Below are positions 1 to 8,943 of a DNA stretch of 64,000 nucleotides, piece after piece (position 1 is the stretch's first letter; each line of letters opens with the position of its first letter). The position numbers and the translations under genes are program-made. Under the pieces are notes generated by a model, which was given only the letters and a program-made list of their open reading frames with translations, was not told the origin of the DNA and did not search any database. The DNA is from Cyanobium sp. ATX 6A2 (GTDB lineage Bacteria > Cyanobacteriota > Cyanobacteriia > PCC-6307 > Cyanobiaceae), in assembly GCF_024346355.1 (NCBI RefSeq), contig NZ_JAGQCU010000004.1, positions 1-64,000 of the forward strand. Reading direction: 5' to 3'.

Positions 1-31
1 CAGGAACATTTGGAAGCTTGAAATGGCCGAT

Positions 32-232
32 TCATTGGCCGCTGTATAGCCAAGCGTCTGGGCAGACAACGCGCCGCTCGTTCGCAGTATTTGGATCCAG
101 CCGGCGGATCCCTTTTTCAGGAGTCCCCACGTAGCCGATGCCGCTCCAGTTGGTCTTCTCCACGATGCGCATCCCATCCGGCAGCCCGGAGGGCACGAAC
201 AGACGCAGGGCGAATGGGCGGGCTGTGCTCAT
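32..232 (-). pseudogene. N-terminal fragment resembling a GIY-YIG-associated protein
   Basis: This 66-codon frame opens with a stretch (LRLFVPSG, then DGMRIVEKTNWSG, about residues 8-32) that resembles the N-terminus of GIY-YIG/DUF4357-type proteins. After about residue 35 the resemblance stops and the frame ends early, so it looks like a truncated or rearranged gene. It starts 66 bases after the core end of the attC-like site at 298-385 and on the same strand, as the next cassette in an integron array would. The left edge of the window hides what follows. The family match is from memory and weak; it could equally be an unrelated short ORF. Confidence 0.3.
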
Positions 233-297
233 GGGGTGACCCTCATCGACCTGTCCTCAAAACCCGGGGAACTCAGGGAGTAGAAGTTAGTGATGGG

Positions 298-385
298 ACC
301 TAACGCTCCAGATCAGAAGCGGAGCAGGGTTGCGCGCCATTGATAGGCAATATCCGCACACGTCTTCTGCATCTGGTTGTTATGC
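298..385 (-). other. attC-like recombination site after hsdM
   Basis: On the minus strand this 88 bp element begins with GCATAAC (379-385) and ends with GTTAGGT (298-304), which fits the integron consensus GTTRRRY. Inside lie complementary arms at 364-376 and 308-319 that pair over 12 bases with one bulged base on the first arm, as in L''/L' boxes with an extrahelical base. The middle is unpaired variable sequence. It starts 13 bases after the hsdM stop. Bases 301-320 are identical to 8820-8839 in the second site. The arrangement of gene, then attC, on one strand is cassette-like. No integrase is in the window, so the call rests on structure alone. Confidence 0.6.
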
Positions 386-398
386 GGTTCAAGGGAGC

Positions 399-2012
399 TC
401 ATGGCAAGAGTGGTAGCTCCAGTTCTTTGAGGAAGGAATTATGGCTATCCCGTGCATCAGCGATAGCCTGCTCAAGCGAACACAGCTCAGAGTGAACCAC
501 TTGCAAGTCGATCTCCTCATCTGCGGCTGCCGTGCTAATGTAGCGCGAGATATTCAGGTTGAAGTTATTCTTCTCGATCTCTGACATCTCGACCTTACGA
601 GCATAGCGTGCCTCGTCTTTCCGGTGCTTGTATGTGTCGATGATCTTGGCTATGTGCTCCCGGCTCAGTTGATTCTGGCGCTTGCCTTTCTCGTAGTTCT
701 CAGCGGCGTTGATGAAGAGCACATCGTCAGGCTTCTTGCATTTCTTCAGCACGAGGATGCACACCGGAATTCCTGTTGAATAGAAGAGATTGGCAGGCAG
801 GCCGATCACGGTGTCGATGTGGCCGTCTTTGAGCAGCTTGGTGCGGATGCGCACCTCAGCGCCGCCACGGAACAGCACACCATGGGGAAGGATGATCGCC
901 ATCACCCCTTCTTCCTTCAGGTAGTGGAAGCCGTGCAGGAGAAAAGCGAAGTCGGCAGCCGATTTAGGGGCCAACCCATGGCCTTTGAACCGCACATCAT
1001 CAGCCAGGGCCTCGCTGGGTTCCCAGCGGTAGCTGAAGGGGGGATTGGCCACGATGGCATCGAAACTCGGCTTATGGGCAGGATTTATGTCGCGCAGTTT
1101 GTCCCACTCGTTGAGCAGGGTGTCTCCATGGAAGATCTCGAACTCGGTGTCCTTCACCCCATGCAGCAGCATGTTCATACGCGCCAGGTTGTAGGTGGTG
1201 ATGTTTTTCTCCTGCCCGTAGATCCTGCCGATCGTTCCGCCAGCCTTAGCCACCTGCTTGCGCACATTGAGCAGCAGCGAACCCGAACCGCAGGCGAAAT
1301 CCATCACGCTCTCCAACCGCTTCCTGGTGCCGCTGCTCGGCTCCTGGCTGTCGAGGGTGACGATGCCGGAGAGGATGTCTGAGATCTGCTGCGGGGTGTA
1401 GAACTCGCCAGCCTTCTTGCCTGAGCCGGCCGCAAACTGACCGATCAGGTATTCATAGGCATCACCAAGCGCGTCGATATCTGTCGAGAACTCCGCCAGC
1501 CCATCCGCTATCTTCTGGATGATGGTGCAGAGCTTGGCATTGCGATCGGAGTAGGTGCGGCCCAGCTTCTCGGAAGCCAGATTGATCTCCGAGAACAGAC
1601 CCTGGAACGTGCTCTCAAACGACTCGGTTTCAATGTATTTCAAACCAGCCTGGAGCGTGTTGAGCAGGTCGTCGCTTTGGATGCGAGCCTGATGGGCAAT
1701 GCTCGCCCAGAGATAGGACGGCTTGATCACATAATGGATCTTGCGGCGCATCTGCTTTTCAAAGGCATCCACATCCTCTGGATTGAGTTCATACCAGATG
1801 CTTAGGGGTACCAGGTAGCTGTCGGCCTCGAGTTCCAGGTAATCGCTGCCCAGCTCCTTCTTCGCGGCGATCTCGTAGTTGTCGGAGAGGTAGCGCAGGA
1901 ACAGGAAGGCGAGCATGTAGTCGCGGAAGTCGTCCGCGTTCATCGCCCCGCGCAGCTTGTCGGCGATCGCCCAGAGGGTGTTGCCGAGTTGTTGTTGGGT
2001 GGAGTCGCTCAT
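399..2012 (-). CDS. hsdM: Type I restriction-modification methyltransferase subunit HsdM
   Basis: This 537-residue protein is the N6-adenine methylase subunit of a type I restriction-modification enzyme; with HsdS it forms the M2S methyltransferase. Visible features are the HsdM N-terminal helical domain (about 1-170), GEFYTP (about 202-207), the AdoMet-binding FACGSG (239-244) and the catalytic NPPF (323-326). Length is normal for the family. Its ATG overlaps the rhuM stop in an ATGA, so it is the last gene of a translationally coupled chain. It is fully open, unlike hsdR and hsdS upstream. Without intact HsdS it should not methylate specifically, unless a start inside hsdS or another S subunit serves. 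Confidence 0.95.
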   Translation of the reverse strand: MSDSTQQQLGNTLWAIADKLRGAMNADDFRDYMLAFLFLRYLSDNYEIAAKKELGSDYLELEADSYLVPLSIWYELNPEDVDAFEKQMRRKIHYVIKPSYLWASIAHQARIQSDDLLNTLQAGLKYIETESFESTFQGLFSEINLASEKLGRTYSDRNAKLCTIIQKIADGLAEFSTDIDALGDAYEYLIGQFAAGSGKKAGEFYTPQQISDILSGIVTLDSQEPSSGTRKRLESVMDFACGSGSLLLNVRKQVAKAGGTIGRIYGQEKNITTYNLARMNMLLHGVKDTEFEIFHGDTLLNEWDKLRDINPAHKPSFDAIVANPPFSYRWEPSEALADDVRFKGHGLAPKSAADFAFLLHGFHYLKEEGVMAIILPHGVLFRGGAEVRIRTKLLKDGHIDTVIGLPANLFYSTGIPVCILVLKKCKKPDDVLFINAAENYEKGKRQNQLSREHIAKIIDTYKHRKDEARYARKVEMSEIEKNNFNLNISRYISTAAADEEIDLQVVHSELCSLEQAIADARDSHNSFLKELELPLLP

Positions 2013-3010
2013 GGCTGCGGTCTTCTTTTGAGTTTGGATTCCAAGGCCTGAAGATCGGCTTCGTCTTGCTGATCGGCTTGAAGCGCCTCCTGCTTTCGGC
2101 GCTGCTGGTCGAAGCGCTGGTAGAGCTCGGCTGTATGCGCTTCCATTTGCTGGTGGCTGATGGATCCGGCGTTGCTGAGCAGCGGAAAGCCATTGCTGGT
2201 GATGATCTGATCCACGTTCTGTTTCCAGAAGGCCATGCGGGTTTCCTGTTTGCTCTTGGCACGCAGTTCGGCCGTCTCCAGGAAGATCACCACCAGCCTA
2301 TTCAGGGTGTCGATCTCATCCTCACTCAGATAGTTCTTCGCGACAAAGATATCTTCTTTTCTAACCTTCTCGCGCTTCCAGGTGAGCAGACCGAAGTGGG
2401 GATCAGCGGGATTGGCGCGGGCCATAATCAGTTCTGCTGCCGTCTTCTGGGTCACAGCGAAGATGAGCTGATTCTGTACCGTTGCGAAGAAGAGCTGCGT
2501 TGCCTTGTCCATCTTGTCGTAGTCACTGGACAGAGCGAAGAGATCGCGTACTTTTTGGTAGAAACGCTTTTCGGAAGCCCGGATATCGCGGATGCGCTTC
2601 AGCATCTCATCGAAATAATCCGGCCGTCCATCCGGGTTTTTCAGCCGCTCGTCGTCGAGAACGAATCCTTTGATCAGGTAGTCCTTAAGCACAGTGGACG
2701 CCCAACGACGAAACTGCACACCGCGCGGCGAGCGCACGCGATAGCCCACGGCCAGGATGGCGACGAGGTTGTAAAGCTTGGTGAGGTAGTTTTTACCGTC
2801 AGAAGCAGTTACCGAGGATTCCTCGGTAACTGACTTGATCTCAAGTTCTCCATCTGCAAAGATATTCCTGAGATGCAAACCCACATTGTCTGTGCTCACG
2901 TCAAATAGCTGGGCCATCTCGCGTTGCGTCAGCCATACGGTCTGGTCCTTGGCTCGCAGCTTGATCTGGCTGCGACCGTCGTCAGTGGTGTAGAGAATTA
3001 GGTCGGTCAT
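2009..3010 (-). CDS. rhuM: RhuM family protein
   Basis: This 333-residue soluble protein belongs to the RhuM (virulence RhuM, COG3943) family, often found inside type I restriction-modification loci and genomic islands; the biochemical role is not established. The N-terminal half has the family pattern of a winged-helix-like segment (VWLTQREMAQLFDVS, about 25-39) followed by the conserved YLTKLYNLVAILAVGYRV and RWAS stretches (about 75-105). The C-terminal part is charged and helical. Its ATG (3008-3010) overlaps the stop of the 54-codon hsdM-like ORF, and its stop overlaps the hsdM start, both as ATGA. It probably entered with the resident hsdM in a recombination that displaced an older hsdM. 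Confidence 0.85.
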   Translation of the reverse strand: MTDLILYTTDDGRSQIKLRAKDQTVWLTQREMAQLFDVSTDNVGLHLRNIFADGELEIKSVTEESSVTASDGKNYLTKLYNLVAILAVGYRVRSPRGVQFRRWASTVLKDYLIKGFVLDDERLKNPDGRPDYFDEMLKRIRDIRASEKRFYQKVRDLFALSSDYDKMDKATQLFFATVQNQLIFAVTQKTAAELIMARANPADPHFGLLTWKREKVRKEDIFVAKNYLSEDEIDTLNRLVVIFLETAELRAKSKQETRMAFWKQNVDQIITSNGFPLLSNAGSISHQQMEAHTAELYQRFDQQRRKQEALQADQQDEADLQALESKLKRRPQP

Positions 3011-3171
3011 GGGTCAACATCCACATGGATATATCTTCTTATAGATGGCCCGCGAGAAAACAGGAATATTAATACTTCATAGAGGAAGTCATCCGCGTTC
3101 ATCGCCCCAAGCATCTCGTCGGCGATTTTCCAGAGCATGGTACCCAGTTGCTTTTGACTGGTGCCGCTCAT
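3007..3171 (-). CDS. 54-residue HsdM N-terminus remnant or microprotein
   Basis: This short frame begins MSGTSQKQLGTMLWKIADEM and aligns with the first 38 or so residues of the HsdM encoded at 399-2012 (MSDSTQQQLGNTLWAIADKL), including the shared GAMNADDF, then diverges. It starts in an ATGA overlap with the end of the ATPase gene and stops in an ATGA overlap with the rhuM start, so it is coupled on both sides. The simplest reading is a scar: an ancestral hsdM directly downstream of the ATPase gene was cut by recombination that brought in rhuM and a new hsdM. The sequence alone cannot say whether the 54-residue product is made or does anything. Confidence 0.65.
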   Translation of the reverse strand: MSGTSQKQLGTMLWKIADEMLGAMNADDFLYEVLIFLFSRGPSIRRYIHVDVDP

Positions 3172-4388
3172 ACTTTTCTCCGGTTAGTGGGGGCCTTCTT
3201 TCCTGATCTCTTTGTGGCCTTTGACGCCGTTGCCTTGACGGACTCTACCGGTCCATCAACCCCGATCTTCGCAGGGACTTGAACTGCAGGCCCGGCGGCA
3301 GGCGTGTGGAGCACAAACTGGTACTTTTCTTTCACACCCTTGAAGACCTTCTCAAAGATCGCCATGGTGTCTGGCACCAGCTCATCAGACTCGAAGTAGT
3401 AGATCTTCTTATGGGACATCGTGTTGACGATGGTGGCTACTTCTGCCGCATCAGTGATTCCAATCTGCGTGAGGACATAGCCAAACTGCCCGACACCCAA
3501 AAAGGATGAGATATTTTCAAGAACCTGCCGAAGAAGCGCAAAATGGTATGCTTTGACTTCGTTCACTGTGTATGCGCTATCCAATACTTGAAGCAGGCGA
3601 AGATGATACAAGAACACATCATTGCGACAGCTCTCTAGTGAAAGCTCACCATTCTTGAGGCTCAGCGTGCATATGCGCGTTCGCTTCTTAAATGCGGCGG
3701 CTTTCTCACCCTTTGTCAATAGGTCCGCCAGGATAGAGAAGAGCCCGATGTGATGAGTGGTAACGACAATCTTTCTGTTGACATGATGTTCGTCGATCAG
3801 GTCGTAGATGGTCGATGCCGTAATGAAGATATTGTGGTCGTCTAGGTTTGAAACGGGATCATCGATGAAAAAGTGGGATGAACGCTCGTCCGCCCATCCT
3901 TCTACCTCAAAAAGCGCAAGGAAGAAACACCAGACAAATATTCTCTCTTCCCCACGCGAGATCTTGAGCGGCACTTTGGTGATATTGCTCGGATCTTCTG
4001 AATCGGCAACTTCGTGGAAAAACATCACAGACCTGATCCCGTCCTCGGGATTGTCATGAAAGATGAAGTCAAACCGGTAGTTGGGCCTGAATCGGTTGAG
4101 CTTGTCCCGGATATCGTCCTCGGTAAGGGAGTTATGATAGCGATTCAAGCTACTCTTGCGAATCTCGAGCTGGATACTTGCCTCATCATTTTCAGGATCA
4201 TTGTCCCATACAAAGAGGTCTTCGCTGTAAGCATTGAAATAGACCCCGGCATGATTGCCGTCGCCATCCTTGGTCGCATTCTTGTAAGCAACTGACAACC
4301 TTGTCTTTCCGGTCGCGTTGAACGCGTAGATAAGCACGATCGGCTCTTGTACTTTAGTAAGTTTCTCGGCGATTAGCTCGTGACTCAT
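3168..4388 (-). CDS. PrrC-like ABC-type ATPase, candidate anticodon nuclease
   Basis: This 406-residue protein has an ABC/SMC-type ATPase domain: Walker A FNATGKTR (about 23-30), signature-like ISRGEE (143-148), Walker B FFIDDPVSNLDD (173-184) and an H-loop TTHH (210-213). The C-terminal part carries R287 and E291 (RQVLE) and H326 in NTMSHKK. This order resembles the Arg-Glu-His catalytic triad of PrrC anticodon nucleases, which reside in type I restriction-modification loci and cut a host tRNA when phage disables the restriction enzyme. The gene sits between hsdS and the hsdM remnant with ATGA overlaps on both sides. The C-terminus (about 365-406) is basic and low in complexity. Nuclease activity is inferred; a nuclease-free ATPase is possible. 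Confidence 0.7.
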   Translation of the reverse strand: MSHELIAEKLTKVQEPIVLIYAFNATGKTRLSVAYKNATKDGDGNHAGVYFNAYSEDLFVWDNDPENDEASIQLEIRKSSLNRYHNSLTEDDIRDKLNRFRPNYRFDFIFHDNPEDGIRSVMFFHEVADSEDPSNITKVPLKISRGEERIFVWCFFLALFEVEGWADERSSHFFIDDPVSNLDDHNIFITASTIYDLIDEHHVNRKIVVTTHHIGLFSILADLLTKGEKAAAFKKRTRICTLSLKNGELSLESCRNDVFLYHLRLLQVLDSAYTVNEVKAYHFALLRQVLENISSFLGVGQFGYVLTQIGITDAAEVATIVNTMSHKKIYYFESDELVPDTMAIFEKVFKGVKEKYQFVLHTPAAGPAVQVPAKIGVDGPVESVKATASKATKRSGKKAPTNRRKV

Positions 4389-5674
4389 CCCTCCACCTCC
4401 GCGGATGGGAAAAGCTGCTGCATCAGGCCCATCTTGTGGGTCTTAAAAGCTTCGAGCTTCTGAGTTTCGCCGGTGATCTTGGCGTCGAGGCTGCTCAAGC
4501 AGGAGGCAATATGTTGTTGTTCGGCGAGCATCGGCGGCAACGGAATCGAGAGCGAACTGTACTGAGTACTGTTGATGCCCGGCTGCCCGCTGCGCGCGGA
4601 TGCCACAGCGACCCAATTCCAGAAGGATCCGGTCTTCAGATAATTAGCAAGATACGCTGAAACTAATTTTTTGGGGTGTGGTTTAACTCTGATCAGAAAT
4701 CCTGCGAATACCAGCCTGCCATCCTCCTTTCGATATTTATAGGATTTGCCAACACTTGCGCCCGTGCGGGCAAGGACAACGTCACCCTCCTCTAAATAGT
4801 TCTGATCAGCAGCCTGAAGATTGACTGATACCCGCTTCTCGGGCAGATAGTGCCCATCTTCTGAAATATCTGTGATTCGGAGGTACTGAGGCAGATCTTC
4901 AGAAAATGGCACTGCCGCGGCATTCACTCCGTAGCTGGGGGGATGCATTAGGAGCGTACCCATCGGTGAATCAGCCCAATCCCCAGAATCCTGAAACTCA
5001 GGAAAACGAAGCGGAGGCTGGGTTTCGCCTTCGCGGGGGAACAGCCGCTGCATCAGCCCTTTCTTATGGGACTTGAGCGCCTCCACTTTCTGCGCTTGCG
5101 CAGCGATCAGCTCGTCCAGCGAAGTCAGGCAGTCGGCGACTTTGTTCTGCTCTGCGAGAGAAGGTAATAAAGTATGCCATTCGCAAAGCCTGCTGAAATA
5201 CAGACGGGTTCGAGTACCTCCGGCTTTTTGTGAGAAGGCAAAGTGCTTGAAATCAAGGCCGTCATTCAACTTGGCAAGCAAGAATGTTGAGTTCAGACCT
5301 TTGGTTCGGAAGACGGGATACTCTTTACTGACCGCGATTGCACCGCCAGTATCATTGATATTAAACTTGAACAGTCCGTCGTCGCTCATATGCCTGTAGA
5401 CGAAACAGCCTGGCGGAACAACGCCGTATTCGCTCTTGTTCTGGAGAAGTCTTCCATCAAAGTATGAATCTTGGCGCTTGAGACCTTCCCGCGTAGAACT
5501 ATAGACAGGCAAATTTGTCTCAGGCGGAACTCTGCCTCAGCAGTCTTCCAAATAAGGGCCGATGAGCTTGATTTCCCACCCGTTAGTTTCCCGAAACTCA
5601 GGAAACCGCAGCTTCGGCATCAGAACAGTCGTTTCGTGTTGCTTCATCGTGCTGGCTGTCGTCTCACTGCTCAT
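4385..5674 (-). pseudogene. hsdS: Type I specificity subunit HsdS with in-frame TGA
   Basis: Read from the ATG at 5672-5674, which overlaps the hsdR end by 11 bases, the frame is 429 codons and has one stop, TGA at 5537-5539 (codon 46). It lies between YLEDC and GRVPPET, and the frame continues without a shift. The rest is a typical HsdS: target-recognition domain 1, a conserved helical repeat ending KGLMQRLFP, target-recognition domain 2, and a second repeat ending MGLMQQLFP. The two repeats resemble each other, as expected for the half-subunit symmetry. A TTG at 5510-5512 (codon 55) could restart translation and lose only the first part of domain 1. Inactivation is likely but not certain. 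Confidence 0.85.
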
Positions 5675-8600
5675 ACGCACGCAACCCTGAGATTTCGCGC
5701 CCCCCAGCGCGCCTGACGAGCAGAGGAACCAGGTCGGCCATCAGGGCAAGTTCGGCCTGGCTGCGGGCTTTCCAGCCGAGCTCAAGCGGGGCCATGAGAT
5801 CACTGAGCTGTTCGCCATCGAAGATCATGCGGCTCAGGATGGCATCCACAAAGGCTTGCAGGGCGGTGGTCGCCAGGCCATGCCTGGCAGCAATGGCGGC
5901 GAGCTCCCTTGCGCTCTGTTCGGCCTTGAAGCGCGTATACCCCTCGCGGATGGCGGCTTCGCTGAGGCCCTCGCCCGCTTTCAGGGTGTTGATGTAGGCG
6001 GCGATGGCATCGCGCTCGTCCATGAACTTGGCATCGGCGCTGATCAGGCCGATCAGTTCCTCGCGGGTCATCGAGGCCTTGCCCGGTGCCTTCTGCGAAT
6101 ACCTGGTAATCAGGCCCATGATGTAGTCGTAATCAATCACAGCGGAGGCAAACAGCACAAACTCAAAATCGAGCTGATCCAGAGGCACATCCTTGCTCTG
6201 ACATTTACCATCGTTGTCACCGCGCTGCTCCCTGAGCTTCCTGGCCGTATCGAGGTACTGACCTCTGAAACCCCGCAGACGGTCTTCCGGCAGAACCTGT
6301 TCGATGCTGTCTTTGTCACCCTCGCTGAGGTCGGTGTATTGGTCGAGCTGAGTCTTGAGCCGCTGAACTTCCTTGAAGTGGCTGATGAAGGCCACCTTGG
6401 CGACATCCCCCTTCAGGTTGGCGACGTCGGAGGGCGTGCAATCGAGGCCTTGAGAGCCCATGAACTCGGCAAGCTTCTGGGCGGCGGAACGCAGCTTCTC
6501 GATCACGACCGGCGCCTTGTCGACAAGCCAGATCTCGCGCGCCTGCTCACCGGTTTTCTCACCCGAAAACAGAGCGATCGCGGCATCCACTGCCTCCTGC
6601 TGCTGACGGAAATCGAGAATATTGCCGTAGGGCTTGCTGCTGTTCAGCACGCGGTTGGTGCGCGAAAAGGCCTGGATCAGGCCATGGTGCCGCAGGCTCT
6701 TGTCCACATACAGTGTATTTAGATACTTGGAGTCGAAGCCTGTTAGCAGCATGTCCACCACAATCGTGATGTCGATCTTGTGGTGGGCGGCCTGGGGGTT
6801 GGCCTTGCGGAGATCCTGCTCCGGCCACTGCTGATCCTTGATGCGCGTCTGCACATCCTGGTAGTAAAGATCGAATTCGCTGAGGCGGTGATTGGTGCCG
6901 TAGCGGCTGTTGTAATCGGCAAGAATGGCCTTAAGGGCTGCCTTCTTGCCTTCGGGGTCGTCCTGGTTGTCGACTTGCTCCTGCGGTAGATCCTCCTGGA
7001 TCTGCTTCACATCAGGATTTCCCTCGACAGGCGGAGAGAACACGCAGGCGATGTTCAGCGGCTTGAACTCGGGATCGGCAGCCAGCTTCTCTGCCTGGAT
7101 GGCCTTGAACAACGAGAAATATTCGATCGCATCATTGATCGACGCCGTGGCGAGGATGGCGTTGAAGCGTCTGGCTGCGGTGGCAGCATCGTGCTTTTTG
7201 AGGATGGCCTCAATCACGGCCCGTTTGGCGATGGCCTCGCCGGGCTTGGGTGGGTTGGCACCCTCGGGTTTTTAGTAGTCGATGTGGAAGCGCAGTACAT
7301 TGCCATCCTCAATGGCATGGGTGATGGTGTAAGCGTGGAGCTGCTTCTCGAATAGATCAGCCGTGGTGCGCATCGAAGCCTGCCTGTCTTCGATTTTCTG
7401 TGAGGACGCATTCACCTAGAAGATTGGCGTGCCGGTGAATCCGAACAGCTGGGCTTTGGTGAAGAAGGTCTTGATGGCCTTGTGGTTGTCGCCGAACTGG
7501 GAGCGGTGGCACTCGTCGAAGATGAACACCAGCCGCTTGTGCTTTAGGGCCTCGAGCTGCGCCTTGTAGGTGGCCTGGCCATTCCTGCTCCGTTGCTGAT
7601 TCCGCTTGCTGTTCTCATCCAGCGCCAGCCCCAGCTTCTGGATGGTGGTGACGATCACCTTGTCGGCGTAGTCCTCCGAGAGCAGGCGGCGCACCAAGGC
7701 AGCGGTGTTGGTGTTTTCCTCCACACAACCGTCCTGGAAACGGTTGAATTCCTCGCGGGTCTGGCGATCGAGATCCTTGCGATCCACCACGAACACGCAC
7801 TTGTGAATATGCGGGTTCTCCTTCAGCAAGGTGGAGGCCTTGAATGAGGTGAGCGTCTTGCCGCTGCCGGTGGTGTGCCAAACGAAGCCGTTGCCATTGT
7901 CTTCATCGATGCAGCGAACCAGATGCTGCACGGCATACACCTGATAAGGCCGCATCATCATCAGCTTCTGCTCTGCTGCCAGCAGCACCATATAGCGGCT
8001 TATCGTGCGACCTAGATCGCATTTCGAAAGGAATCCCTTTGCAAAGTCGTCGAGGTGGGTGATCTTCCTGTTATCCTCGCCCGCAAATTCGTAGATCGGT
8101 AGAAAGCGCTCTTCGGCGTTGAAGGCGAAATGGCGGGCGTTGTTGTTGGCGAAGTAATAAGTGCGATCGCGATTGCTGACAGCGAAGAGCTGCATGAAAC
8201 AGAGCAGCGTGCGGGTGTAGCCATTGCCGGGATCATTCTTGTACTCCACGATCTGCTCCATGGCCCGTCGTGGATTGATACCGAGGCTTTTGAGCTCGAT
8301 CTGCATCACGGGCACGCCGTTGATCAGCAGGATGACGTCGTAGCGGTGGTGGCTGTACTCCGTATTGATGCGTAGCTGATTGATCACCTCAAAGTCGTTT
8401 TTGCACCAATCTTTCAGGTTCACAAGCGAATAGTTCAGCGGCGTGCCGTCATCGCGGGTGAAGGCGTTGAGACTGCGAAGAATCCTGGCAGCAGCGAAAA
8501 CGTCGGGCGTGATGATCTCGTCAAGCAGACGAGCAAACTCCCCATCGGATAACTTGACGCGGTTAAGTGCTTCGAACTTCTCTCGAAAATTACTCTCTAG

Positions 8601-8690
8601 CGTCGCACGGCTATTGATTTCTGCTCGATAGACATATTTAAGTTCAGTCAGGCTGGCAATCAGGTTGGCTTCGATTTCCTGTTCAGTCAT
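5664..8690 (-). pseudogene. hsdR: Type I restriction subunit HsdR with two in-frame stops
   Basis: The full frame from the ATG at 8688-8690 is 1,008 codons, normal for HsdR. It is interrupted by TAG at 7416-7418 (codon 425, just after GFTGTPIF) and TAA at 7272-7274 (codon 473, after FHIDY), with the same frame before, between and after. The N-terminal part has the nuclease pattern D118, E132, K134 and the motor motifs TGSGKT (274-279) and DECH (392-395). The stretch between the stops (RTTADLFEKQLHAYTITHAI) and the C-terminal part remain recognisable. Translation would stop after the first helicase lobe, so the translocase should be dead. A TTG at 8702 is a less likely start. The 3' end overlaps hsdS by 11 bases. 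Confidence 0.9.
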
Positions 8691-8719
8691 GAACTGCGGC
8701 AATGCTTGCCTTTGCGGGA

Positions 8720-8725
8720 ATTATA
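8720..8725 (-). promoter_or_regulatory. Perfect TATAAT -10 box upstream of hsdR
   Basis: The minus strand reads TATAAT at 8725-8720, 30 bases upstream of the hsdR ATG and downstream of the attC-like site. No good -35 hexamer sits at 16-18 bases; TTGGAC is 23 bases away. It is a plausible promoter carried by the cassette, but only the -10 element is convincing. Confidence 0.4.
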
Positions 8726-8816
8726 GAGCAGCCCATCCAATCCGCACAGTCCAAGCTGCATGGGTGAGACTTTGGTCGCATCTTTGAGGCTATTTGGTTT
8801 CCCTCAGACGCCCGCC

Positions 8817-8902
8817 GCATAACGCTCCAGATCAGAAGCCGGCAGGAGGCGAAAGGATATCAAAGTAACATAGGCCCCGTCTTCGGTATTTGGATGTTAT
8901 GT
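8817..8902 (-). other. attC-like recombination site after the sieB-like gene
   Basis: On the minus strand this 86 bp element runs from ACATAAC (8896-8902) to GTTATGC (8817-8823), near the integron core consensus. Complementary arms lie close to each end (around 8881-8895 and 8824-8838) with an extra base on the upstream arm, the same polarity as the 298-385 site. Bases 8820-8839 match 301-320 exactly, so the site shares its whole L'/R' half with the other one while the other arm and the middle differ. It begins 42 bases after the stop of the gene at 8944-9462. The pair brackets the restriction-modification operon. Confidence 0.6.
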
Positions 8903-8943
8903 GGCCAGCCACGCGACTATTCCAGTAAGGTCTAGTAGCGTAA

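Noticed and set aside
93-111. Palindrome with two GGATCC sites near the left end
   Set aside because: It is short, imperfect and has no partner or neighbouring element, so it gives no support for a mobile-element end.
7272-7418. Programmed stop-codon readthrough in hsdR
   Set aside because: The interruptions use different stop codons (TAG and TAA, plus TGA in hsdS) and no obvious recoding structure was seen. Mutation or sequence error is simpler, so it is reported as pseudogene decay.
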